This document shows, piece by piece, positions 52,307-60,663 of a stretch of 64,000 bases of DNA (position 1 is its first letter; each line of letters begins with the position of its first letter). A program made the translations under genes and the position numbers. The DNA is from Flavobacterium sp. (GTDB lineage: Bacteria; Bacteroidota; Bacteroidia; Flavobacteriales; Flavobacteriaceae). The stretch is from contig NZ_CP136574.1 in NCBI RefSeq assembly GCF_035195345.1, positions 2,657,871 through 2,721,870 of the forward strand, in the 5' to 3' direction. The notes below the pieces were generated by a model. The model had not been told where the DNA came from, did not search any database, and saw nothing but the letters and a program-made list of their open reading frames with translations.

Positions 52307-53053
52307 CTATTTTCTGTCTTCAATATACGGATACCTAACATTAACTAAATATAAGCCGTGTGCTGGCACTGAAAACCCTGCTTTTCCTCGGTTTTTACTT
52401 TCTATGATACTGCGTAAATCGGATACATCAATTTTTCCTAACCCTATGTTTACCATAGTTCCTACAATTGCTCTTACCATATTGCGCAAAAATCGATCGG
52501 CAGTGATGGTAAAGATAAGCTGATTTCCCGATTGTTTCCAATGTGCTTCCGAAATTTTACAATTAAACGTATTAACATCGGTATGTACTTTAGAGAAACA
52601 CTCAAAATCAATGTATTCAAATAAAATTTTACACGCTTCATTCATTTTTTCTAAATCCAATGAATGGGAGTGATACCAACTTCCATCACTAATAAAAGCA
52701 TCTTTAAAAGTATGCATGTAATATTCGTAGGTTCTTGATGTGGCATCAAAACGCGCATGAGCCTCTTCGGACACTTTAAAAATACGAAATACTACAATCG
52801 ATGGCGGTAAAAATGAATTCAATTTATGTGACCAATAATCAGAATCTAATGCTAATTCGGTTTCAAAATGAGCGTACATTTGCTTAGCATGTACACCTGA
52901 ATCAGTTCTACCGGCACCTACAATCGCTATAGTTTCTCTGAATAAAGTAGAAAGTGCTTTTTCCAAAGTTTCCTGTACCGAAGCGGCGTTAGGTTGACTC
53001 TGAAATCCGTGGAAGTTTTTTCCGTTGTAAGCAAATTCTATGAAATATCTCAA
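52307..53053 (-). CDS. truA: tRNA pseudouridine(38-40) synthase
   Basis: A 248-residue enzyme that forms pseudouridine in the tRNA anticodon arm. Catalytic D51 in GAGRTDSGVHA, then RFDATSRTYEYYMHT near 102 and RFLRNMVRAIVGTM near 185. The opening YFIEFAYNGKNFHGFQSQ is typical. Forty bases upstream of the ABC exporter start on the same strand. Confidence 0.95.
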   Translation of the reverse strand: MRYFIEFAYNGKNFHGFQSQPNAASVQETLEKALSTLFRETIAIVGAGRTDSGVHAKQMYAHFETELALDSDYWSHKLNSFLPPSIVVFRIFKVSEEAHARFDATSRTYEYYMHTFKDAFISDGSWYHSHSLDLEKMNEACKILFEYIDFECFSKVHTDVNTFNCKISEAHWKQSGNQLIFTITADRFLRNMVRAIVGTMVNIGLGKIDVSDLRSIIESKNRGKAGFSVPAHGLYLVNVRYPYIEDRK

Positions 53054-53104
53054 AATATAGTGGTCAGTGTTCTGTATTTAGTGTTCAGCTTTTTTAATAA
53101 GATG

Positions 53105-53112
53105 CAAATTTA
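53105..53112 (-). promoter_or_regulatory. -7 box of truA
   Basis: TAAATTTG on the minus strand, exact TAnnTTTG, 51 bases before the ATG; faces the promoter of the phosphodiesterase. Confidence 0.5.
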
Positions 53113-53158
53113 CAAAATTCAAAAGTAAAGTTCCTTCCAAATTGTGATAATAAAAACT

Positions 53159-53166
53159 TAATTTTG
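53159..53166 (+). promoter_or_regulatory. -7 box of the YfcE-type gene
   Basis: TAATTTTG, exact TAnnTTTG, ending only four bases before the ATG at 53171: a leaderless or nearly leaderless transcript is predicted. Confidence 0.5.
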
Positions 53167-53170
53167 TCAT

Positions 53171-53665
53171 ATGAAGAAAATTCTATTGTTGTCTGACACC
53201 CATAGCTACATTGATGATGCTATTTTGAAATACGTCAACCAAGCTGATGAAGTTTGGCATGCAGGCGATATTGGCGATTTAGCAGTTACAGATGCCATTA
53301 AAAAGTTAAAACCACTTCGAGGGGTTTATGGCAATATAGATGATGACAAAGCGCGAATGGAATTTCCATTAAACAATCGTTTTTTCTGTGAAGGAGTAGA
53401 GGTTTGGATTACGCATATTGGTGGTTATCCTGATAAATACAACCCTGCAATTCGTGCTGAAATTACTAAAAATCCTCCGAAGTTATTTATTTGTGGACAT
53501 TCTCATATTCTAAAAGTGCTATTTGATAAAAAATTGAATTTATTACACATGAACCCAGGAGCTTGCGGAAAATATGGTTTTCATCAAGTAAGAACCTTGT
53601 TACGTTTTGAAATCGATGGCGATAAAATACAGAGTTTGGAGGTTATTGAACTAGGGAAGAAGTAG
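53171..53665 (+). CDS. Metallophosphoesterase, YfcE/MJ0936 family
   Basis: A 164-residue calcineurin-like phosphodiesterase. Metal-site motifs in order: LLSDTHSYID (D8, H10), HAGDIGD near 35, GNID near 55, THIGG near 83 and CGHSHIL near 109. Matches YfcE-type phosphodiesterases; natural substrate unknown. Followed by a terminator shared with the convergent DUF4293 gene. Confidence 0.92.
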   Translation: MKKILLLSDTHSYIDDAILKYVNQADEVWHAGDIGDLAVTDAIKKLKPLRGVYGNIDDDKARMEFPLNNRFFCEGVEVWITHIGGYPDKYNPAIRAEITKNPPKLFICGHSHILKVLFDKKLNLLHMNPGACGKYGFHQVRTLLRFEIDGDKIQSLEVIELGKK

Positions 53666-53702
53666 TGTTTAGTATTCAGTCGCAGTTTTCAGTTTAAATA
53701 AA

Positions 53703-53737
53703 CAAAAAAATCCGAAACTTTCGCTTCGGATTTTTTC
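53703..53737. terminator. Bidirectional terminator
   Basis: AAATCCGAA/TTCGGATTT stem with an eight-base loop, A-run and T-run flanks; between the phosphodiesterase and DUF4293 genes. Confidence 0.85.
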
Positions 53738-53765
53738 TTCGCACTAATAAACTAAGATGATAGGT

Positions 53766-54176
53766 TTATCGTAATCGATCAACAGATTTTACGAGATCTT
53801 CGTCCTTTTTTATTGCCTTGTTTGCCAAGACTAATAAAACGATAGAAATTGCAGGAAGAAACATCCCAATACCCTTCTCTGAAACAAACGTTTCTCCGGA
53901 TAAGTTTAGCGAGCGATACACAAAAAATCCTAGTAAAATAAAGTTAAATATCATGTTCAATCTGTTTAAAACAAATTGATGTTGTCTCTTTTTAAAATTA
54001 AAAATACTATAAATAGCTAAAACGGTTGACAATACAAACAGACTAATATAAATAAGTGAAGAAGTAAAAAAAACGTCGACTTTATTTTTATCTGTCCATA
54101 ATTCAAAAACAAAAGGTAGTCCACCAGTAACAATTGCGCTGGCTAACATATAAAGTGATTGAATGCGTTGTAACAT
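53766..54176 (-). CDS. DUF4293 family membrane protein
   Basis: A 136-residue protein with four spans (about 5-25, 38-58, 73-91, 102-120) and the family opening MLQRIQSLYMLASAIV. Conserved next to rho in Flavobacteriaceae, divergently here. Function unknown. Confidence 0.85.
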   Translation of the reverse strand: MLQRIQSLYMLASAIVTGGLPFVFELWTDKNKVDVFFTSSLIYISLFVLSTVLAIYSIFNFKKRQHQFVLNRLNMIFNFILLGFFVYRSLNLSGETFVSEKGIGMFLPAISIVLLVLANKAIKKDEDLVKSVDRLR

Positions 54177-54363
54177 TATTTTCTTTTTTGATAAAGCAAA
54201 AATAGTATTTCTTTTTAATTTAAACTATTGTTATTTCCAAATTTATTCGTACTATTGCATAGTATTAGTCGTAAGTACTTCATTCTGCGACACCTTACAC
54301 TACAAAAAAAATCTTATCATTTTTTGTTTTTAATCAACCAACAATTTTATTCAAAATATATCC

Positions 54364-56139
54364 ATGTTTGATATTGAAGTATTAAAAGAGATGAAACTCT
54401 CTGATTTGCAAGAAATTGCAAAAGTAGCTAAGATTAATAAATACCGTTCGCTTAAAAAAGACGATTTAGTATATCAAATCTTAGACTTACAAGCAGCCAA
54501 ACCCGAAGTTATAAAATCGGAAATTCCTATTGAGAAATTGGCTGAACAACCCAAAGAAAAAAGAGCAAGAATTCTTCCGAAAAAAGAAGTTAATCAAGCG
54601 CCAAAAATTAAAAAAGACTTGTTTTCGCAGCCCTTGAAAGAATTACCAGAGGAAGTAATTCCAGTAAAAGAAGAAGCTATCGAAGAAATTAAAGTAGTAG
54701 AAACGAAAGAATTTGCTTCGAAACCAAACAATAAATTACCTCGCAAAGATTTTAAAGACAAAAAACCTTTGCCACAAAAAGCAGTACGAGAAGAGGTATC
54801 TAAAGTAGAACCAATTGCTAAAGAAACTCCAGAAGCAGCTGAAACGGTTCAAAACGATAAAAATTTGCCCAAAAATCCAAATTATAAGGCAAACCAAAAT
54901 AATCCCAATCATCCTGACTACAAAAAGAACGTTAGTAATGAAGGAACGAATGGGAACAACGGAAATTCCAACAAAAATCCCCATCAAAATAAAAAACCTA
55001 ATTTTAGAGAACCAGATTATGAGTTCGATGGAATTATTGAAAGTGAAGGTGTTTTAGAAATGATGCCGGATGGCTACGGATTTTTACGTTCGTCTGATTA
55101 TAACTATTTGGCGTCACCAGATGATATTTATTTGTCTACCTCTCAAATTCGTTTGTTTGGATTAAAAACGGGTGATACTGTAAAAGGAGTGGTGCGTCCT
55201 CCAAAAGAAGGTGAAAAATATTTTCCTTTGGTGAAAGTATTAAAAATCAACGGCCATGACCCACAAGTAGTTCGTGATAGAATTTCGTTTGAGCATTTAA
55301 CACCAGTTTTCCCAACAGAAAAATTCAATTTAGCGGATAGAAATAGTACTATTTCAACTCGTATTATTGATTTGTTTTCTCCAATTGGAAAAGGACAACG
55401 TGGAATGATTGTTGCCCAACCAAAAACAGGTAAAACCATGTTGTTGAAAGATGTTGCAAATGCTATTGCAGCCAATCATCCAGAGGTTTACTTGATTGTT
55501 TTATTAATTGACGAACGTCCTGAAGAGGTAACCGATATGCAACGTAGTGTGCGTGGTGAGGTAATTGCTTCAACTTTTGATAGAGAGCCACAAGAACACG
55601 TTAAAATTGCAAATATTGTGTTAGAAAAAGCAAAACGTTTAGTAGAATGTGGTCACGATGTCGTGATTTTATTAGATTCAATCACTCGTTTAGCTAGAGC
55701 ATACAATACTGTACAACCAGCTTCTGGAAAAATATTAAGTGGTGGAGTAGATGCGAATGCGTTACAAAAACCAAAACGTTTCTTTGGAGCAGCTCGTAAT
55801 GTAGAAAACGGTGGTTCGTTAAGTATCATTGCAACTGCATTAACTGAAACTGGTTCTAAAATGGACGAAGTTATCTTTGAGGAATTCAAAGGAACAGGTA
55901 ACATGGAATTACAGTTGGATAGAAGAATTTCTAACAAGCGTATTTTCCCTGCTATCGACTTGGTTTCTTCAAGTACACGTCGTGATGATTTATTATTAGA
56001 CGAAAATACGATTCACAGAATGTGGATCATGCGTAAATATTTAGCCGATATGAACCCAGTAGAAGCTATGGACTTTATTCACGATAGATTTAAGAAAACA
56101 CGAAACAACGAAGAATTTCTAATTTCGATGAATCAATAA
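54364..56139 (+). CDS. rho: Transcription termination factor Rho, with long low-complexity insert
   Basis: A 591-residue ring ATPase that releases RNA at Rho-dependent sites. N-terminal SAP-like helix domain (MKLSDLQEIAKVAKIN near 10), then about 180 residues of charged and Asn-rich low-complexity sequence (about 45-220: Lys/Glu stretches then PNHPDYKKNVSN and NGNNGNSNKNPHQN), the RNA-binding cold-shock-like domain (LEMMPDGYGFLRS), Walker A PKTGKT (353-358) and Walker B near 435. The insert is common in Bacteroidetes and probably disordered. Confidence 0.95.
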   Translation: MFDIEVLKEMKLSDLQEIAKVAKINKYRSLKKDDLVYQILDLQAAKPEVIKSEIPIEKLAEQPKEKRARILPKKEVNQAPKIKKDLFSQPLKELPEEVIPVKEEAIEEIKVVETKEFASKPNNKLPRKDFKDKKPLPQKAVREEVSKVEPIAKETPEAAETVQNDKNLPKNPNYKANQNNPNHPDYKKNVSNEGTNGNNGNSNKNPHQNKKPNFREPDYEFDGIIESEGVLEMMPDGYGFLRSSDYNYLASPDDIYLSTSQIRLFGLKTGDTVKGVVRPPKEGEKYFPLVKVLKINGHDPQVVRDRISFEHLTPVFPTEKFNLADRNSTISTRIIDLFSPIGKGQRGMIVAQPKTGKTMLLKDVANAIAANHPEVYLIVLLIDERPEEVTDMQRSVRGEVIASTFDREPQEHVKIANIVLEKAKRLVECGHDVVILLDSITRLARAYNTVQPASGKILSGGVDANALQKPKRFFGAARNVENGGSLSIIATALTETGSKMDEVIFEEFKGTGNMELQLDRRISNKRIFPAIDLVSSSTRRDDLLLDENTIHRMWIMRKYLADMNPVEAMDFIHDRFKKTRNNEEFLISMNQ

Positions 56140-56143
56140 AAAC

Positions 56144-56174
56144 AAAAACTCCGATGAAAATCGGAGTTTTTTTA
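56144..56174 (+). terminator. Terminator after rho
   Basis: AACTCCGAT/ATCGGAGTT perfect stem, GAAA loop, seven-base T-run. Confidence 0.88.
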
Positions 56175-56303
56175 TGATCTTTATTTTTGATACTATCAAA
56201 ATGTATTTGAAATTAAAATAACTTCTTTTGCTAACGCTCGCATCACGCTCCTTTATATATATGGATGAGTTTAACGCTCGCATTAACATTGTTTAATATT
56301 AGT

Positions 56304-56696
56304 CTACTTCAACCTTTCTAAAACTCCTTTTCGTTTTACAATATTCTTGTAATCCCACTGAATTGCTTTAGCTTTTTGGAGCCAATTTTTTAAATCTGTA
56401 GAATTGATTTCATCTGCTGAATTATAAAAAATAGAAGCATCTTCAAATTTACCACCTAACACATTCAGTTTATCTTCTTCAAATGATTTTCCACTCCAAA
56501 ACATCAATCGGATTCCTGGTTTTTGTTTGCTATACCCCACAATTGGATTATCTTCTAAAAACCAAACCGGATGGGCGTGCCAAATTTTACTTTCAGCTTC
56601 AGGTAAATGAAAGCTAATTTGTTCAGCTAGTAAATTACAAATCAATTGTACTTCTGCTGATTGTGAGTTATTATAAGCTTGCACATCTAAATTCAT
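56304..56696 (-). CDS. DUF1801 domain-containing protein
   Basis: A 130-residue cytoplasmic protein of the DUF1801/YdhG type: EAESKIWHAHPVWFLEDNPIVGYS near 35 and IRLMFWSGKSF near 62, the usual core, ending in IVKRKGVLERLK. Function unknown. Has its own -7 box. Confidence 0.82.
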   Translation of the reverse strand: MNLDVQAYNNSQSAEVQLICNLLAEQISFHLPEAESKIWHAHPVWFLEDNPIVGYSKQKPGIRLMFWSGKSFEEDKLNVLGGKFEDASIFYNSADEINSTDLKNWLQKAKAIQWDYKNIVKRKGVLERLK

Positions 56697-56713
56697 AAGA
56701 ATTTTGTTTAAAT

Positions 56714-56721
56714 CAAAAATA
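56714..56721 (-). promoter_or_regulatory. -7 box of the DUF1801 gene
   Basis: TATTTTTG on the minus strand, exact TAnnTTTG, 17 bases before the ATG; overlaps the tail of the tpiA terminator. Confidence 0.6.
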
Positions 56722-56722
56722 A

Positions 56723-56752
56723 TAAAAACTCCGAGAAGTATCGGAGTCTTTA
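56723..56752 (-). terminator. Terminator after tpiA
   Basis: ACTCCGA/TCGGAGT stem with six-base loop, followed on the minus strand by TTTTATT. Confidence 0.75.
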
Positions 56753-56789
56753 ACTACTATATTAGAAATACTTATTTAAGAAATTTTAA

Positions 56790-56820
56790 AATCTGTGTAA
56801 ATCAGTTAAATCTGTGTTCC
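56790..56820. repeat. AAATCTGTG repeat, solitary half-element
   Basis: AATCTGTGTAAATCAG followed by TTAAATCTGTGTTCC; the last 15 bases equal part of the 27-bp palindrome arm at 50413. Just past the tpiA stop. Confidence 0.6.
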
Positions 56821-56827
56821 AACAAAA

Positions 56828-57577
56828 TTAAAACCCATTCACAATAGCTAAAAAATCATCAGCTTTTAAAGCGGCTCCACCAATTAAGCCACCATCAACA
56901 TCAGGTTTTGAGAAGATTTCTTTGGCATTGTCTGGTTTTACACTTCCTCCATATAAAATAGTTAGGTCGTCAGCAATGGCAAATCCGTATACTTTTTCTA
57001 CTAAAGTTCTGATGAATTTATGCATTTCTTGTGCTTGCTCTGGAGAAGCTGTTTCTCCGGTTCCTATCGCCCAAACAGGCTCATAAGCTAAAACAATATT
57101 TGCCCAATCTTTCTTTTCTAAATGGAACAATCCATCGCGAAGTTGATTTTCAACAATAGTAAAATGATTGTTAATTTGACGATCTTTTAATTCTTCACCA
57201 AAACAGAAAATAACACGCATTTCGTGTTTTAATGCGGTGTCTACTTTATTTGCTAACAAAGCATCGGTTTCATGAAAATACGCACGTCTTTCGCTGTGAC
57301 CTAAAATTACGGTGTTCACGCCAATATCAGTTAACATTCCTGCGGCAATTTCACCAGTAAAAGCACCACCTTCTGCTTGGTGCATGTTTTGTGCGGCTAC
57401 GGTAATTTCGTTTCCATTTGTAATTTCAACAGCTTTAGATAGGTTTACAAAGGTTGGTGAAACAATTATTTCAGCACTTGTAGTTGTTTTTTTTGCAATA
57501 ATTTCTTCTAATAATGCAACAGTTTCTTTTTGATTTTTGTGCATTTTCCAGTTTCCAGCAACAATATTTTTTCTCAT
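56828..57577 (-). CDS. tpiA: Triosephosphate isomerase
   Basis: A 249-residue TIM-barrel enzyme interconverting dihydroxyacetone phosphate and glyceraldehyde 3-phosphate. Seen: AGNWKMHKN (Lys 12), the catalytic His in VILGHSERRAYF near 95, the base Glu in LAYEPVWAIGTGETA near 166, and the C-terminal LYGGSVKPDN with GGLIGGAAL. Its start overlaps the stop of the thioredoxin-like gene by one base. Confidence 0.97.
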   Translation of the reverse strand: MRKNIVAGNWKMHKNQKETVALLEEIIAKKTTTSAEIIVSPTFVNLSKAVEITNGNEITVAAQNMHQAEGGAFTGEIAAGMLTDIGVNTVILGHSERRAYFHETDALLANKVDTALKHEMRVIFCFGEELKDRQINNHFTIVENQLRDGLFHLEKKDWANIVLAYEPVWAIGTGETASPEQAQEMHKFIRTLVEKVYGFAIADDLTILYGGSVKPDNAKEIFSKPDVDGGLIGGAALKADDFLAIVNGF

Positions 57578-58074
57578 TATTTTAACGATTCTAAAGTTTT
57601 AATTAATTTTTCATCATCGGCTTCAATTACTTTATAAAGGGCAATTTTTCCAGTTTTATCTACAATCATGTATCTTGGAATCCAATCCAAACTAATCGAT
57701 TTACCAAAAACACCTTTCATTCCATCTGAAGTTAAGTAATGTTCTCCTTTTACGTCATATTTGGCAATACCTTTTAACCAAGCTTCATACGTTTTATCCA
57801 TAGAAATGAATAAGTAAGTAGCATCTGGATATTTTTCTTGCAAGGCTTTTACTTTTGGCATTCCTTTGATACAATCAGAGCACCATGAAGCCCAAACATC
57901 GATTAAAATCGTTTTTCCTTCGTATTTTTTAAGAATTTCTGCAAACATAATCGGTTGGTTTTCGGTAGTAACCATTACGTTTTCTAGTCCCTCTTTTTTA
58001 AAAGTAGTTTCTTTTTTTTGAGCACATCCTAAAGTGCTGATTAGCATTGTAGCTAAAACGAATATTTTTTTCAT
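57577..58074 (-). CDS. TlpA-type thiol-disulfide lipoprotein
   Basis: A 165-residue periplasmic thioredoxin-fold protein. Lipobox STLGC (Cys 17); active-site WASWCSDC near 60 with KGMPKVKALQEKYPD; cis-Pro region ISLDWIPRYMIVDKTGKI near 130. The order, with the BT_3928-type gene four bases upstream and tpiA overlapping downstream, suggests one operon in which two thioredoxin-type proteins work together in the envelope. Confidence 0.9.
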   Translation of the reverse strand: MKKIFVLATMLISTLGCAQKKETTFKKEGLENVMVTTENQPIMFAEILKKYEGKTILIDVWASWCSDCIKGMPKVKALQEKYPDATYLFISMDKTYEAWLKGIAKYDVKGEHYLTSDGMKGVFGKSISLDWIPRYMIVDKTGKIALYKVIEADDEKLIKTLESLK

Positions 58075-58077
58075 AGT

Positions 58078-59157
58078 TTATTTTTTTAATTCCGAATACG
58101 GTTTTTTTATTAGTTTTTTGAATTCGGTACCATTGAATTTATTATCACTAATTCCGTCGTAATATTTGAATTCGTTGCCATTCCATAGATATTTCACACC
58201 CGGTGTATCTCTTCCAGTTCCTAATTCAGTCCAAAACGGAATTACATCAATCATTTTATAAGGAAATTTAGTGCCTGCAAATTCGAAGAATGTCGGAATT
58301 TTCTCTGGTTCTTCGTTCATGAAAATTACGAAAACAGGAGGGAAGTTCTTGTCTTTTTTACGCATTTCGTTCAATTCTTTGGCAGTATCCATGCAGTGAT
58401 CGCAACCTGGAACAAAGTAGCACAGAATCTTTTTATCAGTATCAATCCCTGGGAAGTATTTTTCGTAACCCGATTTTACTTTCTTTGGAGCGTCTTCGGT
58501 TTTCTTTTCTTCTATTTTTTTAATGGTGTCTTTAGTTGTGGTTGTAATAGGTTCTTCAATAGTTAATAAGGAAGTAGAATCTACAACAACGCCTAAATTT
58601 TCTTGAACTTCAGAAGTTGGTTCTTCAATAACTTCTGCAACTGGACGAATTGGCGCTAACATGAAAAGGGCTAAAATACAACCCAATCCAACCGATTTCA
58701 ACAGCCAAAAGTTCGATTTTCCATCAGCAGGAGCCAATTTGAATAACCAAATTAATAATCCAATTGCAATGATGTTTTTAATGATTGCTTCCACGGGTGT
58801 CATGGGAAGTAATTCTCCAAAACAACCACAATTACCAGCATTTCCACTTACAAAAGTGGTGTAACTTAAATGTATTACAAAAACGGCTAACAATAAAATG
58901 GTTGCTGGAATCGTAATTTTTTTCAAGTAATCTTTTAGCAGAATAGAAATTCCTAAAGCAAATTCAATCCCAATTAAAATTCTTGAAAAATAGGGTGCAA
59001 TGCCTTCCGAAAACCCTAATGGATACAATTGTTTCACTTCAAAAGTGGAGATTGCAAAATAGGGAGAAGGATATAATTTAGCTACTGCAGAAACAATAAA
59101 TAAGGCTGAAATGATGAGGCGTAAAATCCAAATTATGTTTTCTTTCTTCATGTTCAA
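58078..59157 (-). CDS. BT_3928 family protein: DoxX/MauE-like membrane domain plus thioredoxin-like domain
   Basis: A 359-residue fusion. N-terminal 160 residues have four spans of the DoxX/MauE type (IIWILRLIISALFIVSAVAKL, and GNAGNCGCFGELLPMTP with two Cys). A charged periplasmic linker (about 185-235, rich in Thr, Glu and Lys) leads to a thioredoxin-like domain with CYFVPGCDHCMDTAKEL near 250 (CxxC). Such proteins may pass electrons across the inner membrane to the TlpA-type lipoprotein next to it. Substrate unknown. Confidence 0.86.
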   Translation of the reverse strand: MNMKKENIIWILRLIISALFIVSAVAKLYPSPYFAISTFEVKQLYPLGFSEGIAPYFSRILIGIEFALGISILLKDYLKKITIPATILLLAVFVIHLSYTTFVSGNAGNCGCFGELLPMTPVEAIIKNIIAIGLLIWLFKLAPADGKSNFWLLKSVGLGCILALFMLAPIRPVAEVIEEPTSEVQENLGVVVDSTSLLTIEEPITTTTKDTIKKIEEKKTEDAPKKVKSGYEKYFPGIDTDKKILCYFVPGCDHCMDTAKELNEMRKKDKNFPPVFVIFMNEEPEKIPTFFEFAGTKFPYKMIDVIPFWTELGTGRDTPGVKYLWNGNEFKYYDGISDNKFNGTEFKKLIKKPYSELKK

Positions 59158-59212
59158 TTTTTAATTTTTATAAAAATACAACTTACTAAAAAGCTATTGT
59201 GTTAACAACTTG

Positions 59213-59752
59213 TTATTTGTTTTCCATTAAAATTAAGGCAAAAACCGAATAGTTAATCATGTCTTGATAATTCGCATCAATACCTTCAGAAACTAATGTT
59301 TTTCCTTTATTGTCTTCGATTTGCTTTATGCGCAGTAACTTTTGAATAATTAAATCGGTTAAAGAACTGATTCGCATATCGCGCCAAGCTTCACCATAAT
59401 CATGGTTTTTGTTCTCCATTAAGCTTTTAGTTGTAGCGATTTTTTCATCATACAATCTAATTGCTTCATCGGCCGATAAATCAGGTTGTTTGGCAATTCC
59501 TTTATCCATTTGAATTAAAGCCATAGCAGAATAATTGATAATTCCAATGAACTCTGAAGTTTCATCTTCGTCTACTTTGCGTACTTCATTTTCTTGCAAA
59601 CCACGAATTCTTTGTGCTTTAATAAAAATTTGATCAGTTAAAGAAGGTAAACGTAAAACACGCCAAGCAGTGCCATAATCATGTGCTTTTTTTGAAAATA
59701 AATCGCGACAAACCGCTATAACTTTATCATATTGTTGAGAAGTATTCGACAT
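59213..59752 (-). CDS. DUF1599 domain-containing protein
   Basis: A 179-residue cytoplasmic protein made of two related halves: HDYGTAWRVLRLPSLTDQI with KAQRIRGLQE near residue 20-55 and HDYGEAWRDMRISSLTDLI with KLLRIKQIED near 115-150. The repeated HDYGxAWR pattern gives two probable metal- or nucleotide-binding sites, reminiscent of MazG-like folds. Conserved beside BT_3928-type and folP genes in Bacteroidetes. Function unknown. Confidence 0.88.
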   Translation of the reverse strand: MSNTSQQYDKVIAVCRDLFSKKAHDYGTAWRVLRLPSLTDQIFIKAQRIRGLQENEVRKVDEDETSEFIGIINYSAMALIQMDKGIAKQPDLSADEAIRLYDEKIATTKSLMENKNHDYGEAWRDMRISSLTDLIIQKLLRIKQIEDNKGKTLVSEGIDANYQDMINYSVFALILMENK

Positions 59753-59761
59753 TATTTACTG

Positions 59762-59769
59762 TATATTTG
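59762..59769 (+). promoter_or_regulatory. -7 box of folP
   Basis: TATATTTG, exact TAnnTTTG, 72 bases before the ATG; a TTG lies 24 bases upstream. Confidence 0.5.
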
Positions 59770-59782
59770 TGTGAAATTTTAC

Positions 59783-59790
59783 CAAAAGTA
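59783..59790 (-). promoter_or_regulatory. -7 box of the DUF1599 gene
   Basis: TACTTTTG on the minus strand, exact TAnnTTTG, 30 bases before the ATG; the two divergent boxes are 13 bases apart. Confidence 0.55.
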
Positions 59791-59841
59791 ATGAATTAAG
59801 TCAAAAGTGAAAAGTCAAAAGTAAAAAGATATAGAAATAAA

Positions 59842-60663
59842 ATGACAATCAATTGTAATAGTAGACTTATCGATTTAAACTTGCCAAAAGTAATGGGGAT
59901 TTTAAATGTGACACCCAATTCGTTTTATGACGGAGGTAAGCACAATGAAATCAATTCGATTATGCATCAAGTAGATAAAATGCTGTCGGAAGGTGCTGAT
60001 TTTATTGATATTGGCGCGTATTCGAGTAAACCAAGTGCCGAATTTGTTTCGGAAGAAGAAGAAATCAAACGTTTGGTTCCAATAATTAAAGAATTGGTTG
60101 ATCATTTCCCATCTATTGTTTTATCCGTAGATACTTTTCGAGCAAATGTTGCTAAGGTTGCAGTGGAACATGGGGCAGGAATAATAAATGATATTTCGGC
60201 GGGTTTATTAGATGAAAAAATGTTGGAAACCGTTGCTGATTTGAAAGTGCCCTACATTATGATGCACATGCGAGGCAATCCGCAAACTATGCAAAGTCTA
60301 ATGAATTACGAAGATATTGTAAAGGAAATGATTTTCTATTTTTCGGAACGCATTCAAAAGGCGAGAAGTTTCGGAATTTCAGATATAGTGATTGATCCTG
60401 GATTTGGCTTTGCTAAAACGTTAGAACAGAATTACGAAGTGTTACATAAAATGGAATTGTTTTCAATGTTAGAATTACCATTATTAGCAGGAATTTCAAG
60501 AAAATCGATGATTTATAAAGTGTTAGAAAATTCGCCTCAAGAAGCTTTGAACGGAACTTCGGTTTTAAATACGATTGCCTTACAAAAAGGAGCTAAAATC
60601 CTAAGAGTGCACGATGTAAAAGAAGCGGTGGAATGTATTAAATTAGTAAGTAAATTAAAATAA
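59842..60663 (+). CDS. folP: Dihydropteroate synthase
   Basis: A 273-residue TIM-barrel enzyme joining 6-hydroxymethyl-dihydropterin diphosphate with para-aminobenzoate, the sulfonamide target. Seen: VMGILNVTPNSFYDGGKHN near 12, DIGAYSSKPSAEFVSEEEE near 53, VDTFRA near 96, MHMRGNPQTMQ near 140, DPGFGFAKTLEQN near 184 and LLAGISRKSMIYKVL near 213. The stop overlaps the next gene's start by one base. Confidence 0.96.
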   Translation: MTINCNSRLIDLNLPKVMGILNVTPNSFYDGGKHNEINSIMHQVDKMLSEGADFIDIGAYSSKPSAEFVSEEEEIKRLVPIIKELVDHFPSIVLSVDTFRANVAKVAVEHGAGIINDISAGLLDEKMLETVADLKVPYIMMHMRGNPQTMQSLMNYEDIVKEMIFYFSERIQKARSFGISDIVIDPGFGFAKTLEQNYEVLHKMELFSMLELPLLAGISRKSMIYKVLENSPQEALNGTSVLNTIALQKGAKILRVHDVKEAVECIKLVSKLK

